Of a stretch of 64,000 nt of DNA, positions 43,961 to 53,458 are shown piece by piece. The notes under the pieces were generated by a model. It was given only the letters and a program-made list of their open reading frames with translations. It had not been told where the DNA came from and made no database searches. Position numbers and translations under genes: made by a program. The stretch's first letter is position 1. Each line of letters opens with the position of its first letter. The stretch is from Pseudomonas benzenivorans (lineage in GTDB: Bacteria; Pseudomonadota; Gammaproteobacteria; Pseudomonadales; Pseudomonadaceae): assembly GCF_033547155.1 (NCBI RefSeq), contig NZ_CP137892.1, forward strand, positions 1,426,001 to 1,490,000. Direction: 5' to 3'.

Positions 43961-44057
43961 CGGGGTACCTATGGGCGGCGGTAACGGCATGCCCACAGGT
44001 TAGGGGTCGATGGGGCCGGGTAGAAATCATTCGCCCCGATAGTGGCTATCGGCGGCC

Positions 44058-44636
44058 TCACTCCAGCGATGGCGAGGCCGGGGTGCCGATGCGGCCGAAC
44101 GGCGCATTGGGCAGGCCGGTTTCCACGGCCATCAAGGGCGAGTTGTTGACCCATACATCGTCGATCACGATGGTCTTGCCGATGTCGTCGCTGTCCGCCG
44201 CCACCAGCAGGTAGTAGGTCGCGTCTTCCGGCGCCTCGCCGTCCCAGCCGAGGCTCATCCGGCCGACGCCGGCCGAGGCCTGGCTGGCGATCACCGCGCC
44301 GTTGGCGTCCAGCAGCAGGGCCCGAGGCTTCAGGGCGAACTTGTCGATACCCAGGCAGGTGTCCTGGCACGGCGAGCTGACGCCGAGGCGATAGCGCTCG
44401 CCCTTGTTCAGGTGCAGGGCATAGACCCGGTAATTGGACAGCGAGCTGCCGTAGGCCATGGACGGCTGGCCGGTTCTGACCGGCAGGGGAATCGCCTCGG
44501 CGTTGTGGATGGCCTCCAGGGTACTGGTGACGAGGGGGGCCTTGTCCGCATCTGCCGAGTGCGGCTGGTGCGCCTGCTGGGTGCCGGCGCAGGCGCCCAG
44601 CAGCAGGCAAGCGCCCAGGGTGAAAAGCTTGTGCAC
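44058..44636 (-). CDS. Lipoprotein with a possible pre-peptidase-like domain
   Basis: A 192-residue lipoprotein. I place the start at a GTG (44636) because AGGAG lies 7 bases upstream and the product then begins with a proper lipobox signal (HKLFTLGACLLLGAC). The mature part is beta-rich: LNKGERYRLGVSSPCQDTCLGIDKFALKPRALLLDANGAVIAS and YYLLVAADSDDIGKTIVIDDV. It reads like a bacterial pre-peptidase C-terminal or carbohydrate-binding type sandwich, but the family is uncertain. Two Cys (PCQDTC) may form a disulfide bond. Confidence 0.6.
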   Translation of the reverse strand: MHKLFTLGACLLLGACAGTQQAHQPHSADADKAPLVTSTLEAIHNAEAIPLPVRTGQPSMAYGSSLSNYRVYALHLNKGERYRLGVSSPCQDTCLGIDKFALKPRALLLDANGAVIASQASAGVGRMSLGWDGEAPEDATYYLLVAADSDDIGKTIVIDDVWVNNSPLMAVETGLPNAPFGRIGTPASPSLE

Positions 44637-44850
44637 GGTGAATCTCCTGTATGAACAACGTCCTTGTAAGCGTGCCGTGTCTTGCGATACGTCAGCCGGC
44701 CATTCTAGCCGTTTTTTCCGCCGCTTAATGTGACGGCGGCCTTGTGTCGCTCCATTTTTGGGATGAGCCAGGGGCATCGTCGTGGTGGACGGCTACCCTG
44801 TAAGAGACCCATTCGAGCCGGCGCGGTGCGCCCACAACCGGGAGACCCCT

Positions 44851-45183
44851 ATGGAGAGGCACAAGAAACTCGAGACCTATGGTCGCTTCAAGCAGCAGCA
44901 TCCGGACTACTTCGCCGCTGTGGAGGCGCTCGGCGCGGCGGTGCGCGAGGCCGGCCCGCTGGACGAGCGCCAAGTGCAGCTGGTGCAGCTCGGCGCAGCG
45001 GCGGCGATCCGCTCCGAGGGCGCCGTGCACAGCCATGCCCGGCGGGCACTGGAGGCGGGGGCGAGTCCGGAGCAGGTCCGTCACGCTCTGCTGGCGCTCA
45101 CCAGCACCATCGGCTTTCCGACGGTGATTGCAGCCCTGAGCTGGGCCGAGGAGGTGATGGGCGGCCGAGCCCCGCAGCCTTAG
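44851..45183 (+). CDS. Carboxymuconolactone decarboxylase-like protein lacking the redox Cys pair
   Basis: A 110-residue helical protein of the AhpD/CMD superfamily. The helix pair is seen as LDERQVQLVQLGAAAAIRSEGAVHSHARRALEAGASPEQVRHALLALTSTIGFPTVIAAL. The CxxC pair used by AhpD-type peroxidase partners is replaced by SEGAVHSH, so only the His remains. This argues for a non-redox role. It is on the plus strand with 20 bases before the convergent yebC gene. The ATG at 44851 is followed by the canonical start of the fold. Confidence 0.75.
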   Translation: MERHKKLETYGRFKQQHPDYFAAVEALGAAVREAGPLDERQVQLVQLGAAAAIRSEGAVHSHARRALEAGASPEQVRHALLALTSTIGFPTVIAALSWAEEVMGGRAPQP

Positions 45184-45203
45184 TCCGCGGGGCAGGGAGG
45201 GCC

Positions 45204-45905
45204 TTAGCCGGCCAGGCCGACGTAGACGTTCTGCACGTCGTCGTGACCGTCGATGGCCTCGAGGAAGGCCTCGACTTCTTCCCGCTGCTCGGGCGTCAGG
45301 TTGGTCACCGGGTTCTTCGGGCGATAGCCCAGGTGCGCCGAGTTGACGGTGAAACCCTGCTCCGGCAGGGCGCGGCTGACGGCGTCCAGGTCGGTCGGGT
45401 CGGTGATGAACAGGCTGTTGTCGTCATCGGCGACATCGAAGTCCTGGGCACCGGCCTCGATCGCCGCCAGCTCCGGGTCGGCGCCGCTGTCGCTGGAGGC
45501 CTCGATCAGGCCGACGTGGTCGAAATCCCAGGCCACCGAGCCGGAGGCGCCGAGTTGGCCCTTGCGGAACAGCACGCGGATCTCGGCCACGGTGCGGTTG
45601 ACGTTGTCGGTCAGGCACTCGACGATCACCGGCACCTGGTGCGGGGCGAAGCCTTCGTAGGTGGTGCGCTCGAAGTTGACGGTCTCGCCGGTCAGGCCCG
45701 CGCCTTTCTTGATCGCCCGCTCCAGGGTTTCCTTGGGCATCGAGGCTTTCTTGGCCTGGTGCACGGCCAGGCGCAGCTTGGGGTTCATGTCCGGGTCGGC
45801 GCCGTTGCGCGCGGCGATCATGATTTCTTTCACCAGCCGGCCGAAGATCTTGCCTCTGGCGTTGGCGGCGGCTTCTTTAGGTTTGGCTTTCCACTGAGCG
45901 CCCAT
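45204..45905 (-). CDS. YebC/PmpR-family regulator or translation factor
   Basis: A 233-residue YebC-type protein. It starts [28 protein letters not shown] (the family N terminus) and contains [37 protein letters not shown]. The C-terminal domain ends [19 protein letters not shown]. YebC proteins were described as DNA-binding regulators (PmpR) and more recently as factors that help ribosomes through proline-rich stretches. This copy has an altered N terminus (GAQWKAK instead of the usual GHSKWAN), so it is probably the second paralogue of the genome. The ATG at 45905 was chosen for the family start. Confidence 0.82.
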   Translation of the reverse strand: MGAQWKAKPKEAAANARGKIFGRLVKEIMIAARNGADPDMNPKLRLAVHQAKKASMPKETLERAIKKGAGLTGETVNFERTTYEGFAPHQVPVIVECLTDNVNRTVAEIRVLFRKGQLGASGSVAWDFDHVGLIEASSDSGADPELAAIEAGAQDFDVADDDNSLFITDPTDLDAVSRALPEQGFTVNSAHLGYRPKNPVTNLTPEQREEVEAFLEAIDGHDDVQNVYVGLAG

Positions 45906-46072
45906 GCGGTTCTCTCGGTCTGTGCGGTCGTAATGGCGCGCGTGCCGGCGGCGATGGCGGACAGGCAGGCGCAGGTCAGGCGCGGATTTTAGTCGCTCCG
46001 CCGGCCGCTGGCACCCCTCAAGTTTCAGGTGGCCGACGATCACCCGCTGGCGTTGAGTCTCCATCCACCGCT

Positions 46073-47377
46073 TCACTCGACTTCCGGCAGGCCCAGCGCC
46101 ATCAGCGCGCCCAGGGCGCCGAGCAGCGACAGCAGGAGGATGATCTGGCTGACCGCCAGCACCGCACCGAGGGCGCCGGCGAAACCCAGCAACAGCAGGA
46201 TCACCCCGATCAGGCTGTTGCTGACGGCCACATAGTCCGTGCGGCGATTGCCCTGGGCCAGGTCCACCACATAGGTCTTGCGGCCGATGCGCACGCCCTG
46301 GTGGGCGATGCTCAGGCCGAAGTACAGCGCCGGCAGCGTCCAGCCGAGGGCCAGCCAGCCCGGTCGCAGGCTATCGAGCAGATAGACCAGCAGGCCCAGG
46401 GTTGCCGTCAGCACGGCGGCGAGCATCATCACCCGGCGGCTGGAGAGGTCGGCGAAGCGGCCCCAGAGCGGCGCCGAGAGCAGGCTCGCGGCGCCGCTGG
46501 CGAGCATGAACAGCCCCAGCGTCGCCGCGGCCGAGCCGAGCCTCTGTTGTGCCAGCACCACGTAGTAGGGTGCGGTCAGGGCCGAGCAGAGCAGCAGCGC
46601 GCGGGTGATGACGAAGCGCCGGAAGGGGGCGTCGCGGCGCAGGATGCCAAGGCGCTTTACGGCCTCGACCAGCGCATTGCCGCCGCCCTCGGTCTCTCCC
46701 GGTAATTCGCGGATGCGCGCGTAGATCGTCGCGGCGATCAGCCATAACAGTCCGGCTCCGGCCAGCAGCAGACCATAGGCCTGGGGCGGCAGCCGCTCGG
46801 CGCCGCTCAACAGCAACAGCAGCGCCAGGCCGACGGTGACCAGGCCGGCGCTGCTGGCCGACCAGCCATTGACCTGGCCGCGGCGGGTCTTGGGGATGGT
46901 CTTGCCGAGCACGTCCTTGGCCGCCACCGAACTCAGACCGCGGGCCAGGCTGAACAGCACCAGCAGGCCGATGATCGCCCAGCCCGCCGCCGCACCCTCC
47001 AGCGACCAGGTCACCAGGCCGATTGCGCCGATGGCCAGGGCCTGCACCAGGCTGCCGATGACCCACACCCACTTGCGTACGGGCACCGCACGGATATAGC
47101 TGGCGATCAGCAGCTGGGGAATCAGCGAACCGGATTCGCGGATCGGCACCAGAAAACCGATCAGATAGAGCGGCGCCTGCAGCGTCTCCATGACCCAGGG
47201 CAGTACCACCTTGGGGTTGGCCAGGGCGTCGCCCAGCTTGCTGAAGAAGTGGCTGAGGATCAGCACCAGGAAGTTGCCGGGCACCTCGCGGCAGGCCTCT
47301 TCGCGGATGTCGGTGCAGACCCGCGCATCCTCCTCGTTGACCAGCTTGGTGTAGATCTCGTCGCTGAGCCTGGGCAT
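46073..47377 (-). CDS. Major facilitator superfamily transporter
   Basis: A 434-residue protein with 10-12 hydrophobic helices in two halves, for example [23 protein letters not shown] and [22 protein letters not shown], and a second-half start [19 protein letters not shown]. The cytoplasmic loop between helices 2 and 3 is not a canonical GxxxDRxGRR motif. Residues 1-55 form a soluble, charged N-terminal region ([23 protein letters not shown]), longer than typical. The substrate is not predictable. It is a single gene on the minus strand before yebC. Confidence 0.75.
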   Translation of the reverse strand: MPRLSDEIYTKLVNEEDARVCTDIREEACREVPGNFLVLILSHFFSKLGDALANPKVVLPWVMETLQAPLYLIGFLVPIRESGSLIPQLLIASYIRAVPVRKWVWVIGSLVQALAIGAIGLVTWSLEGAAAGWAIIGLLVLFSLARGLSSVAAKDVLGKTIPKTRRGQVNGWSASSAGLVTVGLALLLLLSGAERLPPQAYGLLLAGAGLLWLIAATIYARIRELPGETEGGGNALVEAVKRLGILRRDAPFRRFVITRALLLCSALTAPYYVVLAQQRLGSAAATLGLFMLASGAASLLSAPLWGRFADLSSRRVMMLAAVLTATLGLLVYLLDSLRPGWLALGWTLPALYFGLSIAHQGVRIGRKTYVVDLAQGNRRTDYVAVSNSLIGVILLLLGFAGALGAVLAVSQIILLLSLLGALGALMALGLPEVE

Positions 47378-47490
47378 GTGGGGGCGATCTCCTGCGTTAT
47401 GGCCCTGCGCAAGCCTAGGTCAAGACGGACGCCGGCGGCGACCGTGGGCCCTGGACTATGCTTGTCGTGGAGCGGCAGAGGAGAGGCGTG

Positions 47491-47922
47491 ATGCGCACCA
47501 TATTGCTGGCATTCGATGGCTCGGACAGCTCGAAGCGCGCGGTGGAGTACGTGGTTGAATTCGTCCGTTTCCATGGGGCGAAGCTGCAGGTGCACCTGAT
47601 CAATGTGCAGCACGAGCCCCTGCTGTACGGCGAGTACGTGACCAGCGAATTCGTCGAACAGTTGCAGCAGTCGCTGTTGGCGGCCGCGGCCCAGGCCCTG
47701 GAGTGGCCGGCCGACCAGCTGCAGGAAGCGGGCATCGCCCACAAGTGCCACACTGCCCTGGGCAACGTGGCCGAGCAGGTCAGCGATGCGGTCAAGCAGC
47801 TGCAGTGCGACACCGTGGTGATGGGCACCCGTGGCCTGGGCACCTTCACCGGCCTGCTGCTGGGCTCGGTGGCCACCCGGGTGATTCACGAGGTGGACGT
47901 GCCGGTGGTACTGGTCAAGTAG
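47491..47922 (+). CDS. Universal stress protein, first tandem copy
   Basis: A 143-residue UspA-domain protein. The ATP-site strand and loop are visible (ILLAFDGSDSSKRAVEYVVEF at the start), with the GTRGLGTFTGLLLGSVATRVIHE motif that carries the G-2x-G-9x-G-S/T nucleotide signature. It is followed 207 bases later by a paralogue on the same strand. The start at ATG 47491 gives the standard USP length. It would aid survival under anaerobic or stationary stress, by family knowledge. Confidence 0.9.
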   Translation: MRTILLAFDGSDSSKRAVEYVVEFVRFHGAKLQVHLINVQHEPLLYGEYVTSEFVEQLQQSLLAAAAQALEWPADQLQEAGIAHKCHTALGNVAEQVSDAVKQLQCDTVVMGTRGLGTFTGLLLGSVATRVIHEVDVPVVLVK

Positions 47923-48129
47923 CGCGCCAGGCCGCCGCCGGCCCAGGACGGCGATCCACTCGGCCTTGCGCCAGGCGCAGGCGTGGTCTGCCCCGTCGCT
48001 CATCGGCGCCGGCCCGCCCTGAAAGGCCGATGTCCCAGCTGCAGCCCCAGGCGGCTCGACGAGAATGACGTCGCTGCGCGCCGGGCAGGGCTATCTAGGC
48101 TTTCACTATGTCGGCAGAGGAGACTCGCC

Positions 48130-48561
48130 ATGCGCAAGGTATTGGTGGCATTCGACGGCTCGGACAGTTCCAAGCGGGCCCTGCAATACGTGATCGATTT
48201 CGCCCGGATGCATAAGGCGGAGCTCGAGGTACACCTGCTCAATGTCCAGCATGAGGCGGTGCTGTACGGCGAGTACGTCAATGACGAGATGATCGCCAAC
48301 ATGCGTCGGTCGCAGCAGGAACAGGCCCGCGAACTGCTGACATGGCCGGCCGAACAGCTCGAGGCTGCAGGCATGACCTGCCAGAAGCATACGGCCCTGG
48401 GCAACGTGGCCGAGCAGGTGGGTATCGCCGTCAAGCAGTTGCAGTGCGACACCGTGGTGATGGGCACCCGCGGCCTGGGTAGCTTCACCGGCCTGTTGCT
48501 CGGCTCGGTGGCCACCCGGGTGATTCATGAGGTGCCGGTGCCGGTGCTGCTGGTGAAGTAA
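48130..48561 (+). CDS. Universal stress protein, second tandem copy
   Basis: A 143-residue paralogue of the neighbouring gene, equal in length. The start (VLVAFDGSDSSKRALQYVID), the LLNVQHEAVLYGEYV centre, and the GTRGLGSFTGLLLGSVATRVIHE C-terminal motif are near-identical, and the last 90 bases of the two genes differ at only a handful of positions. Most other differences fall in the variable helix after VLYGEYV. This is a local duplication. GAGACTCGCC precedes the ATG. Confidence 0.9.
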   Translation: MRKVLVAFDGSDSSKRALQYVIDFARMHKAELEVHLLNVQHEAVLYGEYVNDEMIANMRRSQQEQARELLTWPAEQLEAAGMTCQKHTALGNVAEQVGIAVKQLQCDTVVMGTRGLGSFTGLLLGSVATRVIHEVPVPVLLVK

Positions 48562-48681
48562 AGGTTCCCGGCGCGCGTCGCCGTGGGGATCGACTGTGCG
48601 CCCGTATTTCCGGGCGACTGTAAGTGGGCAGGCGTCGGCGCGGCTGTTCTAATGGCGGCTCATCCGTCAGGGGAGTCGGCG

Positions 48682-49605
48682 ATGTCACCCAAGGATCTGC
48701 TGCTGGCGCTGGTCGTGATCATCGTCTGGGGCCTGAATTTCGTGGTGATCAAGGTCGGCCTGCACGACATGCCGCCCATGCTGCTGGGTGCGCTGCGCTT
48801 CATGCTGGCGGCCTTCCCGGCGGTGCTGTTGGTCAGGCGTCCGCAAATGCCGTTGCGCTGGTTGCTGGCCTACGGCCTGACCATCTCGCTTGGTCAGTTC
48901 GCCTTCCTGTTCTCCGCCATGGCAGTGGGCATGCCGGCTGGGCTGGCCTCGGTGGTGCTGCAGTCCCAGGCCTTCTTCACCCTGTTCTTCGCCGTGCTGC
49001 TGCTCGGGGAGCGGTTGCGCGTGAGCAACCTGCTGGGCCTGCTGGTGGCAGCGGGAGGCCTACTGCTGATCGCCACCCAGGACGATCTGAGCATGACCCT
49101 CGCCGGCTTCGTCCTGACCCTCTGCGCCGCTTCGATGTGGGCGCTGGGCAATATCGTCACGCGCAAGGTTGGCAAGGTGAACCTGATGGGCCTGGTGGTC
49201 TGGGGCAGCCTGGTGCCGCCGCTGCCGTTCCTGGCGCTGTCCTGGTGGTTGGAGGGCCCGCAGGTGATGGCCACGGCGCTGCGTGGCATGGGCCTGGACT
49301 CGATCCTGGTGCTGGTCTACCTGGCCTTCGGTGCGACCCTGCTCGGCTACGGCCTGTGGAGCCGGCTGTTGTCGCGCTACCTGGCCAGCCAGGTGGCGCC
49401 TTTCTCGCTGCTGGTGCCGGTGGTCGGGCTGAGTTCCTCGGCCATGCTGCTGGGCGAGCGTCTCGGCTCGCAGCAGATGCTCGGTGCGCTGCTGGTGATG
49501 TTCGGGTTGTTGATCAATGTCTGGGGCGGCTGGCTGGTCAGCAAGCTGCGCCTGCTTGGAGCGGGGCTGCCGCGGCTGATCGATGAGGGGAGTCGGAAGC
49601 CCTGA
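48682..49605 (+). CDS. EamA-family membrane transporter
   Basis: A 307-residue, ten-helix DMT-superfamily protein. EamA repeat one starts LLLALVVIIVWGLNFVVIKVGL and repeat two LAGFVLTLCAASMWALGNIVTRK. The PLRW and LGERL motifs between helices fit the EamA type. GGGGAG lies 6 bases before the ATG at 48682, which fixes the start despite longer in-frame frames upstream. The substrate is unknown. It is monocistronic. Confidence 0.87.
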   Translation: MSPKDLLLALVVIIVWGLNFVVIKVGLHDMPPMLLGALRFMLAAFPAVLLVRRPQMPLRWLLAYGLTISLGQFAFLFSAMAVGMPAGLASVVLQSQAFFTLFFAVLLLGERLRVSNLLGLLVAAGGLLLIATQDDLSMTLAGFVLTLCAASMWALGNIVTRKVGKVNLMGLVVWGSLVPPLPFLALSWWLEGPQVMATALRGMGLDSILVLVYLAFGATLLGYGLWSRLLSRYLASQVAPFSLLVPVVGLSSSAMLLGERLGSQQMLGALLVMFGLLINVWGGWLVSKLRLLGAGLPRLIDEGSRKP

Positions 49606-49724
49606 GCGGGCGCTTCGGCCCTTGCTCGGGGCCACAGGCTGGCATCCCTATGGGGCGAGAAGCAGGCAGTGCCGCGTGCCCCACTGGCCCCGGGCTCCGG
49701 GCGGAACGCGGGGCCGGTTCGGCA

Positions 49725-50006
49725 TCAGTCCTGGCGGCTGGTGACTTCCAGCAGGTGGTAGCCGAACTGGGTCTTCACCGGACCCTGTACGACATTCAGC
49801 GGCGCGCTGAACACCACGGTGTCGAATTCCTTGACCATCTGGCCCGGGCCGAACGAGCCGAGGTCGCCGCCGTTGCGGCCGGACGGGCAGGTGGAGTTGT
49901 CTTTGGCGACCTGGGCGAAGTCGGCGCCGGCTTCGATGGTGGCTTTCAGTTCGTTGCACTTGGCTTCGCTGGCAACCAGGATGTGACGGGCAGTGGCTCG
50001 GGCCAT
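49725..50006 (-). CDS. ppiC: Parvulin-type peptidyl-prolyl isomerase
   Basis: A 93-residue cytosolic parvulin, the length of E. coli PpiC (a single rotamase domain with no signal). Motifs are RHILVASEAKCNELKATIEAGADFAQVAKDNSTCPSGRNGGDLGSFGPGQMV and FGYHLLEVTSR. The residues His, Cys and Met typical of the active site are in place. It catalyses prolyl isomerisation in folding proteins. AGGAG precedes the ATG by 6 bases. It is convergent with the EamA gene. Confidence 0.92.
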   Translation of the reverse strand: MARATARHILVASEAKCNELKATIEAGADFAQVAKDNSTCPSGRNGGDLGSFGPGQMVKEFDTVVFSAPLNVVQGPVKTQFGYHLLEVTSRQD

Positions 50007-50182
50007 GGGGAGTTACTCCTAACAAAGAAGCTGCTGAGCCTACCGCAATCGGTCGGCGAGTCAAACGTCGAGCAGGCCTGGGCCGGCACCTTGCCTCACC
50101 AGGTGGCGGGAGCAACGTTCCCGTGTGGGTTGTCTAAAATTGCCAGGAGGGCGAGACAGCGCCCAGTTCAGGAGGTCTAGCC

Positions 50183-50524
50183 ATGAATACCCTGACCATC
50201 GAGGGCTGGTGCAAAGCCAGCGGCGCCAAGAAATCCACGCCGATGGGGCAATTCCATTTCCGCGTCAACGAACCCGACCATGTGCGTCTGGAGCAGGCCG
50301 AAGAGCGTCTGCAGCAGACCCATGAGCCCGAGGCCATGCTCGATGTCGACATGAGTACCATGGAGCTGGTCACCCCCGAGGAGTGCGGCCCGCTGTCCGA
50401 TTGCAAGTTGCGTGTCTACCTGAGCGCCGGTGACGAGCGCGGCCAGTTCCACCTGGTCGGCCACCGGGCGAGTGACGGCAGCCTGGTGTACACCAATGCG
50501 GTGATGATCGACCAGCTGGGCTAG
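50183..50524 (+). CDS. Hypothetical protein, conserved-looking
   Basis: A 113-residue cytoplasmic protein. It begins NTLTIEGWCKASGAKKSTPMGQFHF and has an acidic centre (LEQAEERLQQTHEPEAMLDVDMSTMELVTPEECGPLSD) and a beta-rich end (KLRVYLSAGDERGQFHLVGHRASDGSLVYTN). The pattern of short strands suggests a small beta-barrel. I do not recognise a family. AGGAGG lies 7 bases before the ATG, supporting the start and real expression. Confidence 0.6.
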   Translation: MNTLTIEGWCKASGAKKSTPMGQFHFRVNEPDHVRLEQAEERLQQTHEPEAMLDVDMSTMELVTPEECGPLSDCKLRVYLSAGDERGQFHLVGHRASDGSLVYTNAVMIDQLG

Positions 50525-50598
50525 GCCCGCGGCCTGGCGAGCCTGGTTCCGCCCGCCGTAGCAGGGTGGCCGTTGGCGCGGCTACCCTGCTGCGCGCT

Positions 50599-50964
50599 CT
50601 AGTCTTGCAGCCACGCCTGGGCCTCGGCCTCCTGGGTCGAGTCGAATGCCTTGATCGTCAGGCCGGGGATCAGGATGCCTTCGGCTTCGCTGGCCTTCCT
50701 CAGCCATTGCTGGTCGGCCACCACCGCCACGCGGTCGAAGCGCCTGACCAGGCGGAACAGCTGCGGAATACGCGATAGCTCGACGGCCATCGCCGCCTGG
50801 GTCGGCAGTTCGAATGCGCCGATTCGGTAGAGCATCCGGCCATGCTCGATGCCGTCTGACTGCTGGGTCAGCTCATCCAGTGCGACGCGCATTTCGTCGC
50901 GGTCGAGCTTGCCGGAAAGGTCCACGTCGATGCGGTTCTCGCCATTGCGCATTACCCGGAACAT
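50599..50964 (-). CDS. SpoIIAA/STAS-like (CRAL-TRIO fold) protein
   Basis: A 121-residue protein of the SpoIIAA-like family (STAS/SEC14 fold): RIDVDLSGKLDRDEMRVALDELTQQSDGIEHGRMLYRIGAFELPTQAAMAVELSRI, then VAVVADQQWLRKASEAEGILIPGLTIKAFD. The family is of unknown function and is common in marine and environmental bacteria. It was placed at the ATG 50964 (FRVMRNG), with a second ATG two codons earlier. No signal peptide is present. The gene is isolated. Confidence 0.7.
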   Translation of the reverse strand: MFRVMRNGENRIDVDLSGKLDRDEMRVALDELTQQSDGIEHGRMLYRIGAFELPTQAAMAVELSRIPQLFRLVRRFDRVAVVADQQWLRKASEAEGILIPGLTIKAFDSTQEAEAQAWLQD

Positions 50965-51098
50965 AGCCACTCCTCCACGTTGAGGTGTGACATTCAGGAT
51001 ACGCCCACTGCCGGCCCAGGTTAATGGCCAACCTGGGGGCGGGTTCGGCAGCCCGGCGGGGCGTGACCATCAGCAGCCAGGCGCCGTGCCGCTGCGGA

Positions 51099-51593
51099 TC
51101 AGGCTTCGCGACCATGGGCCGCGGCCCGCAGCTGCTCGGTGTCGACGCGCACGAAGGTCGAGTCGCCCACGGCGGTCAGCACGTCGTCGGCATACACCTC
51201 GCAGACCACCCGACACTTGCGTCCGACCTCGCCCTCGACCCGGGCGCGCAGGGTCAGGGGCACGCCCATCGGCGTCGGCTTGATGTACTTGATGCCGAGG
51301 TTGCCGGTGACGCAGTCGATGCGCGGCAGGCTGCCGGCCTCGCGGTTTTCCGCGCGGTAGTGGTAGGCCATGGCCGTCCAGTTCGAGTGGCAGTCCACCA
51401 GCATGGCGATCAGCCCGCCGTAGACCAGGCCGGGCCAGCCGCAGTACTTGTCGTCGGGCAGGTGCTCGGCGATGACGTGCACGCCGTCCTCATGCCAATG
51501 ACTCTTGACGTGCAGGCCGTGGGGGTTGCGGCCGCCGCAGCCGTAACAGACACCTTCCGGTGCGGCCAGATCTTGGAGGGGGGCATCGTGCAT
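51099..51593 (-). CDS. PaaI-type hotdog-fold thioesterase
   Basis: A 164-residue thioesterase. The YGCGGRNPHGLHVKSHW start carries two Cys reminiscent of zinc, then the hotdog core YCGWPGLVYGGLIAMLVDCHSNWTAMAYHYRAENREAGSL. The catalytic region of PaaI-type enzymes (G-x-x-x-x-x-D with His nearby) is at VYGGLIAMLVDCH. It would hydrolyse acyl-CoA of unknown chain. It is a single gene on the minus strand. Confidence 0.8.
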   Translation of the reverse strand: MHDAPLQDLAAPEGVCYGCGGRNPHGLHVKSHWHEDGVHVIAEHLPDDKYCGWPGLVYGGLIAMLVDCHSNWTAMAYHYRAENREAGSLPRIDCVTGNLGIKYIKPTPMGVPLTLRARVEGEVGRKCRVVCEVYADDVLTAVGDSTFVRVDTEQLRAAAHGREA

Positions 51594-51754
51594 GGTGCAG
51601 CCTTGTCCTGGAATGTGGCCCTCCAGCCTAGCGGCTTTCGTCGCGGAACTGAACCAGGCTCAGGGGAGCAGGGCATGCCCCGGCCAGCGGTGGCCGAGGC
51701 GCTGCGCCTGGCCACAAAAGGCATCGAGCGAAGGGACGCTCTCGGGGCGAGCCG

Positions 51755-52054
51755 TTACTTGACCGTATCCAGGCGCTGGTCGGTGAACACGCAGAGCACT
51801 CCGGCCTTGTTGTGCATCACCTGATGGTTGAAGTCGCAGTAGGCCGCCGCCACGCTCAGGGCCATCTGCTCGGTGATCGGCTGGCCGTTCTCCGGGCGGA
51901 ACCAGGCCATCTGCCCGGCCGTGCAGCGTTGCGCCTGGGGATCGGTGTTGTAGGTGCACAGGCCGGTCTGGTCGATGGGGGGGGCATCGTTGAAGCAGGC
52001 GGACAGGGACAGGGCGGCGGTGGCCAGCAGAAGCAGGCGGACGAAGAGGCGCAT
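51755..52054 (-). CDS. Small Cys-containing lipoprotein
   Basis: A 99-residue lipoprotein. The lipobox is ALSLSAC (Cys about residue 20), and the mature region holds four more Cys (GLCTYN, QRCTAG, AYCDF and VLCVFTD) that may form two disulfide bonds. It is a compact envelope protein of unknown function. It lies between the thioesterase and the CAP-domain gene, the latter divergent. Confidence 0.6.
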   Translation of the reverse strand: MRLFVRLLLLATAALSLSACFNDAPPIDQTGLCTYNTDPQAQRCTAGQMAWFRPENGQPITEQMALSVAAAYCDFNHQVMHNKAGVLCVFTDQRLDTVK

Positions 52055-52315
52055 GGCAGGGTATCCCGACTATGGAGGAATGGGTGGGGGTTAGTGCCGG
52101 GAATGCGGCGAAGGTTCCCCGGCCCGCGGGCCAATCGCTGCCGCGGGGGGCAGTGGCTGGAGAAGCGTAGGGCATTTACCGGCCACTGGCTGTACGGGCC
52201 AATACCGCTAGGGTGATATAGAGAATGTCGCTCGCGCTGCCAGGCGGGGCGGTGTATTAAAGGGCGCCGGTTCATTGGGTTCATCATGCGCGCCGCCAGG
52301 TCCAGGGAGTTTGCC

Positions 52316-53167
52316 ATGCGTGTCAGGTCATCCGTTGTGCGTTTCACTCTGTTGGCGCTGGGGCTGCTGGTAGCCGCCGCGGCCGGCGCGAGCGAGGAGG
52401 CGCGGTTGGTCGAGTCGATCAACGCCTATCGCGGTGAGGCGCAGCGCTGTGCGGGCCAAGCCTCCGCGGTGCTGCCGCCGTTGCTGGCCGAGCCGCGCCT
52501 GGTCCTCTCGGCCAGCGGCGGCGAGGACCTGCAGCAGGCCCTGACCCGCACGGCCTATCCGCTGGTCAGTGCCCAGGCCATCAGCCTGTCCGGGCCGCGC
52601 GACGCACAGGCGGCCATGGCGGTGCTGCGACAAAGCTACTGCCAGGTCGTGCTGGACCCGCAGTTCGTCGACATCGGCGTGAGCCACGCCGGGCGCGACT
52701 GGCGCATCGTGCTGGCACGGCCGCTGCTCAGCGGCAAGCTGGGGGACTGGCAGGCCGAAGGGCAGCAGCTGCTCGAGCGGCTCAACGCCGCCCGCGCGCA
52801 GCCCCGCCAGTGCGGTGCCCAGACCTTCGCCGCCGCACCACCCTTGGCCTGGAACCGTGAACTGGCAACGGCCGCCGAGGAGCACAGCCGGGCCATGGCC
52901 AACGGCAACTTCTTCGCCCACCGCGGTCGCGACGGCCGCACCCCGGGTGACCGGGCAGAGCTGGCCGGCTACAACGCCCGGCAGATCGGCGAGAACATCG
53001 CCGCCGGGGTGGACGCCCCCGCCAAGGTGGTCGATGGCTGGCTGGCCAGCCCAGGCCACTGCGCCACCCTGATGAACCCGCAGTTCCGCGACCTGGGCGC
53101 GGCCTACGCGGTCGACCCCAAGAGCGATGCGGGCATCTACTGGACAGCGCTGTTCGGCACGCCTTGA
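52316..53167 (+). CDS. Secreted CAP-domain protein with a degenerate N-terminal CAP copy
   Basis: A 283-residue exported protein with a signal peptide (LLALGLLVAAAAGASE). The C-terminal half (about residues 145-283) is a CAP/SCP domain: LLERLNAARAQPRQCGAQTF, LAWNRELATAAEEHSRAMA, FFAHRGRDGRTPGDRAELAGY, GENIAAG, SPGHCATLMNPQFRDLGAAY. The N-terminal half shows a parallel but eroded arrangement, such as LVESINAYRGEAQRCAGQ and LDPQFVDIGVSH. Bacterial CAP proteins are of unclear enzymatic role. The ATG at 52316 is chosen because it starts directly at the signal peptide. Confidence 0.8.
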   Translation: MRVRSSVVRFTLLALGLLVAAAAGASEEARLVESINAYRGEAQRCAGQASAVLPPLLAEPRLVLSASGGEDLQQALTRTAYPLVSAQAISLSGPRDAQAAMAVLRQSYCQVVLDPQFVDIGVSHAGRDWRIVLARPLLSGKLGDWQAEGQQLLERLNAARAQPRQCGAQTFAAAPPLAWNRELATAAEEHSRAMANGNFFAHRGRDGRTPGDRAELAGYNARQIGENIAAGVDAPAKVVDGWLASPGHCATLMNPQFRDLGAAYAVDPKSDAGIYWTALFGTP

Positions 53168-53458
53168 GCCTGCGCAGGTTATCCGCCGGTCGAGCGCGGC
53201 AGCTCGCCATCGGGCACCCACGACTGGCCAGGCCAGTGCAGCGTATCCGGCTCGAGCGCCTGCCTGCATAGCGGCCGGTGGCGCGGTGCGCCGCTGGGCG
53301 CCCCGGCATCAGGGGCAAGGGAGGCACTCATATAGCGAAGTCAGCGTGCGATGCAGAAGAGCTAGGCCAAATGCATATAGTCGGCTGCGAAGGCCTGAAC
53401 TACTTTTGCAAGGCGTCAGAATTCTCTGGCGATATGGACAGCAAGGAGCCGGAAACCC

